Source of the DNA: Sphingomonas sp. HITSZ_GF
GTDB taxonomy: Bacteria; Pseudomonadota; Alphaproteobacteria; Sphingomonadales; Sphingomonadaceae
Reading direction: 5' to 3'
Assembly (NCBI RefSeq): GCF_029543155.1
Contig: NZ_JARQXA010000001.1
Span: 620,001 to 684,000, forward strand
DNA: 64,000 nt
Below are positions 1 to 8,548 of the stretch, piece after piece. Each line of letters opens with the position of its first letter. Positions within the stretch are counted from its first letter, which is position 1. The notes below the pieces were generated by a model. The model was not told the origin of the DNA and searched no databases. It was given only the letters and a program-made list of their open reading frames with translations. Made by a program: the position numbers and the translations under genes.

Positions 1-1176
1 TCGACCAACACGATCAATTTCGACAACACCAGCTTCGCGCTGTTCGGCAAGCTCAACTGGGAGCCGCTGGACGGCTTCCACATCCAGCCGGGCCTGCGGC
101 TGAACTATGACAAGAAGTCGGGCTATTACGACTCCGTCGTCAGCATCCACAACGCGCAGTATAATTTCGACGCCACGGCGGATAACGTCGCGGCGCTGTT
201 CGCCGCCACCTCGGGCGCGGCGCGCACTACCTTCCAGAACCAGATCAACACGCTGGCGCCGCAGCGCTACAGCCCGCGCTTCAGCGACTGGAACGTCTCG
301 GGCGACATCACGCTGTCCTACGACGTGGCGCCCGACGTGCACGCCTATGCCACCTATGCGCGCAGCTTCAAATCGGGCGGCATCAACCTCTCGGGCCTGC
401 CGCTCAACTCGACCAGCACCGGCGTCGATCTCACCACCCAGACGGTGAAGCCGGAGAAGGTCGATCACTTCGAGATCGGCCTGAAGACCCAGTTCCTCGA
501 TCGCCGCCTGACGATCAACGCGGCAGGCTTCTGGACCGAGATTAGGGACTATCAGGCGACGGTGAACAACAACGCGATCAACGTGATCCGCGGCTATCTC
601 GCCAATGCCGGCAAGGTCCGTTCGCGTGGTTTCGAATGGGATGCCTCGTTCCGACCCAGCCGGGCGTTCAACGTCTATTTCAACGGCGCCTATACCGACG
701 CCAAATATATCGACTTCAAGAACGCGCCGTGCCCGCCCGAGCTGAGCGGCGGCACCGCGACCGCGCCCGGCGGGGTCACCGATCCGGCGGGCACGGCGGG
801 TGGCCGCAGCCCGGCCTATTGCGACATTTCAGGGCAGGTGCTGCCGGGCATTTCCAAATGGTCGCTGAGCTGGGGCGGCGAGGTTCGCCAGCCAGTCGGC
901 GATGGCGATATCTATCTCGGCTATGACGGCAACTGGCGGTCGAAATTCTCGTCCAACCCGTCGCCCTCGGCCTATACCTGGATCGACGCCTATTCGCTCT
1001 CGAACGTCCGCCTCGGCTGGCGGCGCGTCGATCTCAACATCTATGGCTGGGTGCGCAACCTCTTCGACCAGAACTATTTCGAGCTGCTCTCGACTCAGTC
1101 CGGCAGCACCGGCCTGATCGTGGGGCAGCCGGGAGATCCGAGGACCTATGGCCTGACGATCAGCAAGAGCTTCTGA
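1..1176 (+). CDS. TonB-dependent receptor, C-terminal part (5' end outside window)
   Basis: Reading frame 1 is open from the left edge and stops at 1174-1176, giving about 391 residues of the beta-barrel part of an outer-membrane TonB-dependent receptor. Visible traits are alternating aromatic/hydrophobic strands, segments of the type YDKKSGYYDS and FEIGLKTQFLDRRLTINAAGFW, a typical late-barrel line VRNLFDQNYFELL, and a terminal phenylalanine (ISKSF) as expected for outer-membrane proteins. The plug domain and TonB box lie upstream of the window, so the substrate cannot be inferred. A strong intrinsic terminator follows at once, so this is the last gene of its transcript. Confidence 0.9.
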   Translation, partial: STNTINFDNTSFALFGKLNWEPLDGFHIQPGLRLNYDKKSGYYDSVVSIHNAQYNFDATADNVAALFAATSGAARTTFQNQINTLAPQRYSPRFSDWNVSGDITLSYDVAPDVHAYATYARSFKSGGINLSGLPLNSTSTGVDLTTQTVKPEKVDHFEIGLKTQFLDRRLTINAAGFWTEIRDYQATVNNNAINVIRGYLANAGKVRSRGFEWDASFRPSRAFNVYFNGAYTDAKYIDFKNAPCPPELSGGTATAPGGVTDPAGTAGGRSPAYCDISGQVLPGISKWSLSWGGEVRQPVGDGDIYLGYDGNWRSKFSSNPSPSAYTWIDAYSLSNVRLGWRRVDLNIYGWVRNLFDQNYFELLSTQSGSTGLIVGQPGDPRTYGLTISKSF

Positions 1177-1220
1177 GTATCACGGTCTGACCTCCTGCCA
1201 TGGCCGGGGGAGGTTAGGGG

Positions 1221-1256
1221 AAGGGAGGCGGCGCCCGCACCGCCTCCCTTCTTTTT
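1221..1256 (+). terminator. Rho-independent terminator after the TonB receptor
   Basis: An 11-bp perfect stem (1221-1231 with 1240-1250) closes an 8-nt loop and is followed by a T-rich run (TTCTTTTT). It lies 45 bp after the receptor stop codon and insulates it from the next gene. Confidence 0.85.
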
Positions 1257-1342
1257 CCCGAAGATATTTCAAGACCGTTTCCGGCGTTTTGAAGCCGGCT
1301 TAACTGCCTCAAGCTATGTTCGTCCTCTATATTGGGGAGATC

Positions 1343-2029
1343 ATGCGGGTAGTCAGGGCATCTGTACCGAGCTTCAGTGGGCCAGGGTTGCTCGCTGCGT
1401 TCGTGTGCGCATGCCAGATCGTCGGTGGCCTGGTCTGGGTGCAGTCGGCAGCCTTCAGCAATGCCGGCTATGCCAATGTCCTGCTGATCGCGTCGCTGTG
1501 CATCTCCGTGCTGGTCGTCTCGCGCCTGCGCATTCCCAATCCGGTCCGGGCAGTGCTGGTCCTCGGCTCGATCATGGTGCTGCTCGGCATCTCGGTTCGC
1601 GGGGACCTCACCGGCGTGAAGACCGTCAGCGAGACAGTGATCTCCGTGCTCGGCAAGCCGGGCAACGACATTCGTCAGCCCGATGAGCAGGCGGTCGGCA
1701 GGGCAAAGGCCAAGGCCGGCGCTGCCCGCGTCGAGCTTGTGGCGGGCGAGGGCGGGGACGGCGGCTGGGCCAATCGCCTCAACAATGAAGCGCGCGCGCG
1801 GATCGAGGGCGGCGCCCCGGCGGAGATCCACGGCAATGTTACGTTGGCCGGTGGCGATGCCGCGCGCCCGCGGATCGGCTGGTCGGTTGCCTGGGCGGGC
1901 GCCACGGTTTCCTGCGGCCGGTTGAGCGCGGTGGCAACCCGACCCGAGGGGCTTACCAACCAGGTGCTCGGTACGTTCCAGCGTTCGCTGGCGCGAACCG
2001 CGGAACTGAAGCGCCCGTCCTGCTACTGA
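1343..2029 (+). CDS. Membrane protein of unknown function
   Basis: 228 residues from the ATG at 1343, chosen because GGGGAGA lies just upstream; an in-frame ATG at 1316 lacks such a site. The N-terminal third has three hydrophobic segments (about residues 12-35, 44-62 and 70-85), so it is probably an inner-membrane protein. A soluble 140-residue tail ends in a segment with two cysteines (VSCGRL and the last residues PSCY). I recognise no family. It converges on, and overlaps by 7 bp, the PAS-domain gene on the other strand. It stands alone, after the terminator of the TonB receptor. Confidence 0.7.
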   Translation: MRVVRASVPSFSGPGLLAAFVCACQIVGGLVWVQSAAFSNAGYANVLLIASLCISVLVVSRLRIPNPVRAVLVLGSIMVLLGISVRGDLTGVKTVSETVISVLGKPGNDIRQPDEQAVGRAKAKAGAARVELVAGEGGDGGWANRLNNEARARIEGGAPAEIHGNVTLAGGDAARPRIGWSVAWAGATVSCGRLSAVATRPEGLTNQVLGTFQRSLARTAELKRPSCY

Positions 2030-2922
2030 ACCGTTTCGGTACCCTGATCGAGCGTGACGATCACCATCGCACCGCCTACGGCATAGCCGCTGGCAAGCGG
2101 GGCGACCGAGATCCGCGCGCCGATTTCCTCCGCGCCACCGCATAGCAATCGTGCGTCGAACGCTTCGGCTTCGGCGCGGCCGCTCAGTACCCTTTCGATC
2201 GCTTCCCGGGCGACGGGCCGGTCACGCACGGCCAGCAGATCGGAGAAGCGCAACCCCAGGATGCGTTCGCGCGCCAGGCCAACCAGCTTGGCGAACTCGG
2301 CCTCGACCATCGTCACGGTGCCGCGCACGGTGAGCCGCAACACTTCGATCCGGCCATGCGCTTGCCGCGCCTTTTCCAGAGCGGTCTGCTCGACGAGCCG
2401 GGCTTCCTCGTCATCCTCATAGCTGACGCGCAGCAGCAGTGCGACGCCTTCCACCCACGGGAAGGCGCGGACACGCAGCCGGGTGCCATTCTCTTCGTCG
2501 AGCAGCAGGTCGAACTGTGCCTGCTCGCCGCTGCGCAGCACATGGCGCAGACTCGAGAGCACCGTGGCGTGCGTCGCACTGGGCAAAACGTCGGTGATCG
2601 GGGACCCGACCAGCGTCGCCGCGGAACGGCCGACGATCAATGCAGCCGCGCTGGAGGCATCGGTGATGCGCAGCGACGTGTCGGCGACCAGCAGGCCGCC
2701 GTCCATATGCTCGACGAGAAACTGATATTCGAGCTCGCGCTTGGCGCTCTCGCCATCGCTGATCGAGCGTTCGGCATCCCAGCTTTCGGCGGCGAGCAGC
2801 ACGTAGCGCGGCCGACCATGATAGGTGATCGTGACGGGGCCGTGCATTGCGCGGTCCTGCCAATAAGCAAAATTACGGGTAAGTTCTGCGGATGAAACTG
2901 TCTGTGCAGAGGATCGTTGCAT
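2023..2922 (-). CDS. Phd/YefM-antitoxin-like domain fused to PAS domains; probable sensory regulator
   Basis: 299 residues. Residues about 8-50 (VSSAELTRNFAYWQDRAM, then PVTITYHGRPRYVLLAAES) match the fold pattern of Phd/YefM antitoxins: a short 'prevent-host-death' helix, the G-x-P-V-x-I-T-x-H-G-x-P strand, and a 'vLl..e.yd' segment. The rest looks like two PAS modules (about 65-175 and 190-295), the first with GGLLVADTSLRITDAS and VGSPITDVLP. There is no kinase, GGDEF or toxin domain and no toxin gene next door. Inference: a DNA-binding autoregulator whose binding is tuned by a ligand or partner sensed by PAS. The upstream 280 bp are AT-rich and carry palindromes that could be its operator. 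Downstream it overlaps a convergent membrane-protein gene by 7 bp. Confidence 0.75.
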   Translation of the reverse strand: MQRSSAQTVSSAELTRNFAYWQDRAMHGPVTITYHGRPRYVLLAAESWDAERSISDGESAKRELEYQFLVEHMDGGLLVADTSLRITDASSAAALIVGRSAATLVGSPITDVLPSATHATVLSSLRHVLRSGEQAQFDLLLDEENGTRLRVRAFPWVEGVALLLRVSYEDDEEARLVEQTALEKARQAHGRIEVLRLTVRGTVTMVEAEFAKLVGLARERILGLRFSDLLAVRDRPVAREAIERVLSGRAEAEAFDARLLCGGAEEIGARISVAPLASGYAVGGAMVIVTLDQGTETVQ

Positions 2923-2965
2923 GGGGCGAAACTCCGAACGTTTTCTATTGATGTTAAATTGTTTC

Positions 2966-3048
2966 CTTGGAGTCCCAGTAAATCTGATAATTACGTAAAT
3001 TACTCAATTTCAGTTGGACTCCAAGAATATCAGGAGATTAACGTAAAT
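2966..3048. promoter_or_regulatory. Candidate operator region upstream of the Phd-PAS gene
   Basis: A perfect 10-bp inverted repeat, CTTGGAGTCC (2966-2975) and GGACTCCAAG (3016-3025), flanks an AT-rich core. Two near-identical words, TTACGTAAAT (2991-3000) and TAACGTAAAT (3039-3048), lie 48 bp apart. The stretch is far more AT-rich than its surroundings and sits between the divergent Phd-PAS gene and the tadE-like gene. Antitoxins of the Phd class bind palindromes in their own promoters, so autoregulation is plausible but inferred. Confidence 0.4.
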
Positions 3049-3210
3049 CAATACCCGGTTGATCGAAAATGGAGTTAAAAATCAATAGGATCGCCTGGAG
3101 GATGTCGATTCCGGGGCCGTTTGGCGGCGGCATATGTTTACTGAAAATGCGGATATCCAACTTGTAGCGACGCGAGGGAATTGAAAGCTCCGCCATGCGA
3201 CACATCGCGC

Positions 3211-3660
3211 ATGTACCCGCGTCCTCTCCGGCAAGATTTTGAGCGCTTCCGTGCCGCCCCCGGGCTGTGGCGCGATCGGCGGGGTGCGGCGGCGATCGAA
3301 ATGGCATTCTCGCTGCCGATCCTGCTGATGCTGATCTGCGGCATCGTTACCTATGGCGGCTGGTTCCTCTGCGCCAATAGCGTGCAACAGGCTGCGAACG
3401 AGGCGGCGCGCGCCGCGATCGGCGGGCTCGATCCCAGCGAGCGTGCCGGGCTTGTCCGCCAGGCGCTCGACGCAAATATGCGCAAGACCGGCACGCTCAA
3501 GGCCGAGCGGATGAACAGTCTGATCGACGACGACGGGCATACGCTCACCGTCCATCTCAGCTACGACGCGGCGAAAGATCCGCTGATGTCGATCAAGCTC
3601 GTTCCGCTGCCTGCCACGATGATCGAGCGCAGCGCGACCATCACGCTTTCCGCACCATGA
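3211..3660 (+). CDS. TadE-like pilus assembly / pseudopilin-type protein
   Basis: 149 residues if it starts at the ATG at 3211; an in-frame TTG at 3181 would add 10 residues. No clear ribosome-binding site decides between them. The segment DRRGAAAIEMAFSLPILLMLICG is the hallmark of TadE proteins: a short basic leader, the G-A-A-A-I-E-M-A-F motif resembling the prepilin cleavage region, then one transmembrane helix. The helix is followed by SVQQAANEAARAA. The family helps assemble Flp/Tad pili or is secreted with them. The gene overlaps the next (tadG-like) gene by ATGA, indicating translational coupling. No cpa/tad secretion ATPase genes are in the window. Confidence 0.8.
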   Translation: MYPRPLRQDFERFRAAPGLWRDRRGAAAIEMAFSLPILLMLICGIVTYGGWFLCANSVQQAANEAARAAIGGLDPSERAGLVRQALDANMRKTGTLKAERMNSLIDDDGHTLTVHLSYDAAKDPLMSIKLVPLPATMIERSATITLSAP

Positions 3661-5315
3661 GCCGCGCCATGCCGATCCTGCCGCTTTTCCGTACTCTCGC
3701 AACCGATCGCCGGGGCAACATTACGATGTTGTTTGCGGGGGGATTCGTAATGCTCGCGGGCTCGGCGGCTTTCGCGGTGGATACCGGCTCGCTTTATCTC
3801 GAAAAGCGCCGGTTGCAGGGCGTGGCGGATGCGGCGGCGCTCAGTGCGGCAAGCAGCGCGTCGGCGGAAAGCGCGGCGCGATCGGCGATCAGCGCCAACC
3901 AGGTGAACGACGCCAATATCGAGCAGATCGAACGCGGCAGCTATTCGCCCGACACCTCGCTGACCCCCGATGCGCGCTTTTCCCCCTCGGGCAGCGACGG
4001 CAATGCCGTTCGGCTGACGATCGGGCGCGACGTCCCGCTGTTCTTCGGCAAGTTCCTGACCGGCCGCTCCACGGCACGGGTCTCGGTCCGCGCAGTCGCA
4101 GCACGCGTCGACCTCGCTTCCTTCTCGATCGGCTCGCGGCTGGCCTCGGTCGGCGGCGGGCTGCCCGGCCAGCTGCTCTCCAGCATCGCCGGGACCGATC
4201 TCAACATCAATGTGATGGATGCGAACGGGCTGGTGAACGCCGATGTCGACATCCTCGCCTTTTCCGACGCGTTGCGCACCCAGGCCAACCTCCAGGGACT
4301 GACCTTCGGCGAGACGCTGGCAAGCAATGTGAGCCTGCCCAAGGCGATCACCGCGCTGGCGAGCGCCGTATCCGGCGCGAGCGCGAAATCGGCGCTGCAC
4401 GCGATTGCGGTCAAGGTGCCGCCGGTCAGCATCAAGCTTTCCCAGCTGATCGATCTCGGCCCGCTTTCGGGAGAGAGCAAGGTCGATCCCAACCGCCCGA
4501 TCAACGCCAGCGCCTATGCGCTGGTACGCGAGGCGCTGGAGACCGCGACCGGCAAGCGCCAGCTGGACCTGGATCTGGGCGCGACGATCCCGGGCGTGGC
4601 GTCGACCAAGGTTACGCTGGCGATGGGCGAGCGCGAGGCACATTCGCCCTGGCTCGCCGTTGCCAAGGACAATAGCGTCAAGGTGCGCACCGCCCAGACC
4701 CGGCTGTACGTCGATGCCAGGGTCGGCGGATCGGGCTTGCTGAGCGCTGCGAGCGTGCACCTGCCGATCTTCGTCGAGCTCGCCAAGGGCGAGGCGTCGT
4801 TGCACAGCATCTCGTGTCCGACGCCTTCCACGGCGAAGGTATCGCTCGACGTGACCGCCGCAGCCGGCCAGATCGCGATCGGCGATATCGACACTGCCAT
4901 GCTCGGCAATTTCAACGCTGCGATCGCGCCGCGACGCACGACCCTGGTGAAGCTGCTGGGCATCGCCGAGGTGACCGGCCAGTCGAATGTCACCCTGGGC
5001 GGAACGGGGGCGCAAAAGGCGACCTTCACCGCGCAAGAGATCGCGGCGGGCACCGCCCATTCGGTCTCGACGCACGACCTGACCGCGGGTGTCGCGGTCT
5101 CGCTGATCCGTGGGATGGACATACAGGCAAGCGCGCTGGGCATCGGCATCAACCTCACCCCGGTCACGAGTGCCGTTGGCACCTTGCTGCAGGGTGTCGC
5201 GGCGCCGATCGATTCCGCGCTGACCGATCTGACCGGGCTGCTGGGTGTGAATGTGGGGCAGGCGGATGTGCGGGTGAACGGGCTGCGTTGCGGCAAGCCC
5301 ATCTTGGTGGGGTAG
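3657..5315 (+). CDS. TadG-like Flp pilus-associated protein
   Basis: 552 residues. The N-terminus carries the Tad/TadG signature: TDRRGNITMLFAGGFVML (a transmembrane segment around residues 20-42), then AVDTGSLYLEKRRLQGVADA AALSAA, typical of TadG/DUF2134 proteins. A long region rich in Ser, Ala and Val follows, without a recognisable von Willebrand domain; two cysteine pairs near the middle and the end (ISCPTP, LRCGKP) could form disulfides outside the cytoplasm. It starts inside the stop codon of the tadE-like gene. Tad pilus components usually sit with cpa/tad genes, but here the pair is isolated and followed by a PilZ gene 10 bp downstream. Confidence 0.8.
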   Translation: MSRAMPILPLFRTLATDRRGNITMLFAGGFVMLAGSAAFAVDTGSLYLEKRRLQGVADAAALSAASSASAESAARSAISANQVNDANIEQIERGSYSPDTSLTPDARFSPSGSDGNAVRLTIGRDVPLFFGKFLTGRSTARVSVRAVAARVDLASFSIGSRLASVGGGLPGQLLSSIAGTDLNINVMDANGLVNADVDILAFSDALRTQANLQGLTFGETLASNVSLPKAITALASAVSGASAKSALHAIAVKVPPVSIKLSQLIDLGPLSGESKVDPNRPINASAYALVREALETATGKRQLDLDLGATIPGVASTKVTLAMGEREAHSPWLAVAKDNSVKVRTAQTRLYVDARVGGSGLLSAASVHLPIFVELAKGEASLHSISCPTPSTAKVSLDVTAAAGQIAIGDIDTAMLGNFNAAIAPRRTTLVKLLGIAEVTGQSNVTLGGTGAQKATFTAQEIAAGTAHSVSTHDLTAGVAVSLIRGMDIQASALGIGINLTPVTSAVGTLLQGVAAPIDSALTDLTGLLGVNVGQADVRVNGLRCGKPILVG

Positions 5316-5325
5316 GATAGAAGAA

Positions 5326-5691
5326 ATGCCGGGCGATCGTAGAGGACTGAAGATTACGCAGGGCATCGATCGGCGCGACGCGATGCGCTGGCCCGTGTCG
5401 ATTGCGGCGAGCGTGAAGGAATCGCGCCTCTGCTATCAGAATGTCGCGCTGGTCGAGATCTCGCGTACCGGTTGCCGGCTCGAGACCGGCTTCGTGCTGC
5501 CGCCCGGCATGCAGACCATCGTCCGCCTGCCGGGTTTCAAGGAGCTCAACGCCACGGTGATCTGGAGCGATCGCAATGCCGCGGGCCTGCGCTTCGCCGC
5601 GCCGCTGCATCCGGGGGTGGTGACGCATCTGATGAGCCTGCCCACCCGGCAGGAACAGGCGGAATATCGTCCGCTCTCCGCACTGCGCTGA
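5326..5691 (+). CDS. PilZ-domain protein (probable c-di-GMP receptor)
   Basis: 121 residues, essentially one PilZ domain. The first half of the c-di-GMP site is the Arg-rich RRDAMRWPV around residues 16-24; the second is EISRTGCRLETG around residues 44-55, matching the family's [D/N]-x-S-x-x-G with Glu in the first place. The strands TIVRLPGFKELNATVIW and AAGLRFAAPL complete the barrel. Single-domain PilZ proteins act by binding a partner when c-di-GMP rises. It follows the tadG-like gene by 10 bp and is probably co-transcribed, suggesting second-messenger control of surface appendages or adhesion. The substitution D/N to E could weaken binding. Confidence 0.8.
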   Translation: MPGDRRGLKITQGIDRRDAMRWPVSIAASVKESRLCYQNVALVEISRTGCRLETGFVLPPGMQTIVRLPGFKELNATVIWSDRNAAGLRFAAPLHPGVVTHLMSLPTRQEQAEYRPLSALR

Positions 5692-5719
5692 AGCAATCCC
5701 GGAGCCCGGAAACGGCAAA

Positions 5720-5882
5720 CGCCCGGACCGTTTCCGATCCGGGCGCCTGCGTGACGAATGCTCGTCAGCCCCCTTTGTCAGGTCCATGCCCACGCACTCG
5801 TACTTGCCTACGAGCGGGACTTGGAACCTCCCCGAACCACGGCCTTTCGCCTGCGCTTCGACAGGGGTTTTGCTAGGCGCCC
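5720..5882. ncRNA. Candidate structured RNA (strand undecided)
   Basis: The 343-bp gap between the PilZ gene and lolC holds nested complementary segments: an 8-bp closing stem GGGCGCCT/AGGCGCCC (5741-5748 with 5875-5882), TGACGA/TCGTCA (5752-5757 with 5762-5767), AGGTCC/GGACTT (5780-5785 with 5817-5822) and an apical CTCGTA/TACGAG (5797-5802 with 5809-5814). A second hairpin, CGCCCGGA/TCCGGGCG (5720-5727 with 5738-5745), competes with the closing stem; on the minus strand it is followed by TTTGCCGTTT and could be a terminator. A long rod of about 140 nt recalls 6S-type RNAs, but I could not match a family. Confidence 0.35.
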
Positions 5883-6034
5883 GAACCCGCTTTGTCACTG
5901 GCATTACAAGGGGTAGGCGCAGATTGGTGTCACCCTGTGTTGAATCGGCAACATAGCGGTTGCCAGTAGGAATTCGCGCGCTTCTGCCCTAGATCGAGGT
6001 GAGAGCTGTTTCCCCTGGCGAGTTGCTGGCCCGC

Positions 6035-7288
6035 ATGTTGTTGATTTCACGTTACGAGCGGATGATCGCCCGCCGCTATCTGCTGCCCGGGCGGAGCGAG
6101 GCGTTCATCGCCGTCGTCGCCGGATTCAGCCTTGTCGCCGTCATGCTCGGAGTCGCCGCGCTGATCGTGGTGATGAGCGTGATGAACGGCTTCCGTGCAG
6201 AGCTGTTCGACAAGATCACCGGGCTCAACGGCCATGCCGTGGTGCAGGGCTATGGCGGCCAGCTGCGCAACTGGCGCGAGGTGCTCGAGGAAGCCAAGAA
6301 GACTCCGGGCATCACCAGCGCTACGCCACTGATCGAGCAGCCCCTGTTCGCCACCTATAATGGCCGCGCCGAGTTCATTCAGCTGCGCGGCATGCGGATG
6401 GAGGATATCCTCGGCAACCCGTCGCTCAAGGGCAAGGAGATCCTCGGCTCGCTCAAGAGCCTGAAGCCCGGCGGCGAGCAGGTGGCGATCGGCTCGCGGC
6501 TGGCGGAAGCGCTGGGCGCGACGGTGGGCAGCGAGATTTCGATCCTCAATCCGGCCGGCGCCGCCACGCCCTTCGGCACCATGCCGCGCATCGTGAAGTA
6601 CAAGGTCGCCGCGATCTTCGAGATCGGCGTGTACGATTATGACAAGGTGTTCGCGATCATGCCGATCGAGGACGCGCAGACGCTGCTTCTGCTGGGCGAT
6701 GGCGTCTCGATGATCGAGCTGGAGACGACCAATCCGGACAAGGTGGGCGAGATTCTCCAGCCGCTCAACGAGAAGGTGAACATGGTCGGCCAGGTCACCG
6801 ACTGGCGGATGATGAATGCCGAGCTGTTCGAGGCGCTGGCGGTCGATCGCACCGTTTCCTTCACCATCCTGTCGATCATCCTGGTGGTGGCGGCGTTCAA
6901 CATCGTCTCCTCGCTGATCATGCTGGTGCGCTCGAAGACGCGCGACATCGCCGTGCTGCGCACCATGGGCGCCACGCGCGGCGGGCTGATGCGCATCTTC
7001 GTGACCGTGGGCACCACTATCGGCGCGCTGGGCGTGGCCGCGGGCGGTGTGCTCGGCTTCCTGTTCATTACTTTCCGCGAGCAGGTGGTGAGCCTGATCG
7101 GCCTGGTGAGCGGTCAGAATATCTGGGATCCGTCGATGCGGTTCCTGACCGAGCTTCCCGCCAAGACCGATCCGTTCCAGACGATCGGCATCTGCGTGAT
7201 GGCGCTCATCTTCTGCTTCCTCGCCACGCTCTATCCGGCCTGGAAGGCTGCCAATACCGATCCGGTGCAGGTGCTGCGTTATGAGTGA
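6035..7288 (+). CDS. lolC: Lipoprotein-releasing ABC transporter permease LolC/LolE
   Basis: 417 residues from the ATG at 6035; a GTG at 5999 would add 12 residues, but family members typically begin just before the conserved [10 protein letters not shown]. The architecture is that of LolC/E: one transmembrane helix near the N-terminus (about residues 22-48), a periplasmic MacB-type domain of roughly 220 residues, then three helices at the C-terminus. The conserved cytoplasmic coupling segment reads [20 protein letters not shown]. The protein extracts lipoproteins from the inner membrane for transfer to LolA. Alphaproteobacteria often have a single LolC/E-type subunit. It overlaps lolD by 8 bp, so the two are translationally coupled. 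Confidence 0.92.
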   Translation: MLLISRYERMIARRYLLPGRSEAFIAVVAGFSLVAVMLGVAALIVVMSVMNGFRAELFDKITGLNGHAVVQGYGGQLRNWREVLEEAKKTPGITSATPLIEQPLFATYNGRAEFIQLRGMRMEDILGNPSLKGKEILGSLKSLKPGGEQVAIGSRLAEALGATVGSEISILNPAGAATPFGTMPRIVKYKVAAIFEIGVYDYDKVFAIMPIEDAQTLLLLGDGVSMIELETTNPDKVGEILQPLNEKVNMVGQVTDWRMMNAELFEALAVDRTVSFTILSIILVVAAFNIVSSLIMLVRSKTRDIAVLRTMGATRGGLMRIFVTVGTTIGALGVAAGGVLGFLFITFREQVVSLIGLVSGQNIWDPSMRFLTELPAKTDPFQTIGICVMALIFCFLATLYPAWKAANTDPVQVLRYE

Positions 7289-7955
7289 GGCTGTTCTCCA
7301 GACGCGCGGCCTGAAGCGCAGTTTTAGCCAGGGTGGCGAGACCATCGAGGTGCTGCGCGGTGTCGATCTCGACGTGCAGCCGGGCGAGATCGTCGCGCTG
7401 CTCGGCCCTTCGGGCTCGGGCAAGTCGACACTCCTTCAGGCTGTCGGCCTTCTCGAAGGCGGGTTCGACGGATCGATCCGCATCGCCGGCAAGGAAGCGG
7501 CCCAGCTCGACAGCCCGGGCCGCACTGCGGTGCGCCGTGACAATCTGGGTTTCGTTTATCAGTTCCACCATCTGCTGCCCGATTTCAGCGCGCTCGAGAA
7601 TGTCGTGCTGCCGCAGATGATCCATGGCGCAGTGCGTGCCGATGCCGACAAGCGTGCCGAGGAACTGCTCACTGCGCTTGGCCTGGCACATCGGCTCACC
7701 CACCGCCCCAGCCAGCTCTCTGGGGGCGAGCAACAGCGTGTCGCCGTCGCCCGCGCGCTTGCCAATCGCCCGGCCCTGGTGCTGGCCGACGAGCCGACGG
7801 GCAATCTGGACGAGGCGACCTCGGACAAGGTGCTCGCCGAGTTTCTCACCCTGGTGCGCACCCAAGGTTCGGCGGCGCTGATCGCCACGCACAACGAGCG
7901 GCTCGCCGCGCGGATGGACCGGGTAGTAAGGCTGCATGAGGGGCATCTGGAGTGA
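7281..7955 (+). CDS. lolD: Lipoprotein-releasing ABC transporter ATP-binding protein LolD
   Basis: 224 residues, the usual LolD length. Walker A is GPSGSGKST (residues 42-50), the Q-loop lies in [18 protein letters not shown] (typical of the LolD/MacB/FtsE group), the signature is LSGGEQQR (about 147-154) and Walker B is [12 protein letters not shown] (about 166-177). It powers lipoprotein release with the LolC permease encoded directly upstream. The stop codon overlaps the GTG start of the next gene (GTGA), extending the operon to the acetyltransferase and glutathione peroxidase. Confidence 0.95.
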   Translation: MSEAVLQTRGLKRSFSQGGETIEVLRGVDLDVQPGEIVALLGPSGSGKSTLLQAVGLLEGGFDGSIRIAGKEAAQLDSPGRTAVRRDNLGFVYQFHHLLPDFSALENVVLPQMIHGAVRADADKRAEELLTALGLAHRLTHRPSQLSGGEQQRVAVARALANRPALVLADEPTGNLDEATSDKVLAEFLTLVRTQGSAALIATHNERLAARMDRVVRLHEGHLE

Positions 7956-8548
7956 GCGCCTGGCGCGACGTGCCGACGCTCAGCGGCCGTCACGTCACGC
8001 TGCGGCCGATGGTGCGTGCGGATCGCGAGGGCATCCTGTCGGCCTTTGACGGGTTGCACGGCCAGTTCACCACCATCGTCCCCGATGCGGCGAGCTTCGA
8101 TGGCTGGATGGCCGGCATCGAGAGCGCGCGCGAAGCGGGCAGGGCGCTACCGTTCACCGTGCTCGATGCCGAGGGGGCTATCGCCGGCGTCACCCGTTTC
8201 ATGCGCATGAACGAGCCGCACCGCCGGCTGGAGATCGGCGGGACGATCTATGCCCGCCGCGTCCAGCGCACCGGGCTCAATAGCGAGGCGAAGAAGCTGC
8301 TGCTCGCGCATGCCTTTGACGTGCTCGGCGCCAATTGCGTGCAGCTGCGCACCGATTTCCTCAACCGCGAATCGCGCCGCGCCATCGAGCGGCTGGGCGC
8401 GCGTTTCGACGGGGTGCTGCGCGGGCACATGATCCTGAACGGCCATCACCGCGACAGCGTGGTCTATTCGATCCTCGCGCATGAATGGGCCGGCGTGCGC
8501 CGCAACCTGGATCTGCTGATGGCGCGTTACGATGGAGAAGCCGCATGA
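7952..8548 (+). CDS. GNAT-family N-acetyltransferase (RimJ/RimL-like)
   Basis: 198 residues from a GTG that overlaps the lolD stop codon. It has the RimJ/RimL-type GNAT layout: an N-terminal [19 protein letters not shown], a central [30 protein letters not shown] covering the acetyl-CoA binding strand and helix, and [27 protein letters not shown] near the end. Enzymes of this group acetylate protein N-termini or small molecules; the substrate cannot be told from sequence. The gene lies between lolD and the peroxidase gene with overlapping start and stop codons on both sides. Confidence 0.85.
   Translation: MSAWRDVPTLSGRHVTLRPMVRADREGILSAFDGLHGQFTTIVPDAASFDGWMAGIESAREAGRALPFTVLDAEGAIAGVTRFMRMNEPHRRLEIGGTIYARRVQRTGLNSEAKKLLLAHAFDVLGANCVQLRTDFLNRESRRAIERLGARFDGVLRGHMILNGHHRDSVVYSILAHEWAGVRRNLDLLMARYDGEAA

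Noticed and set aside
5720..5882. 6S RNA (ssrS) as a firm call
   Set aside because: The overall rod shape is suggestive, but I could not identify the conserved central bubble or decide the strand, so it stays an unnamed candidate.
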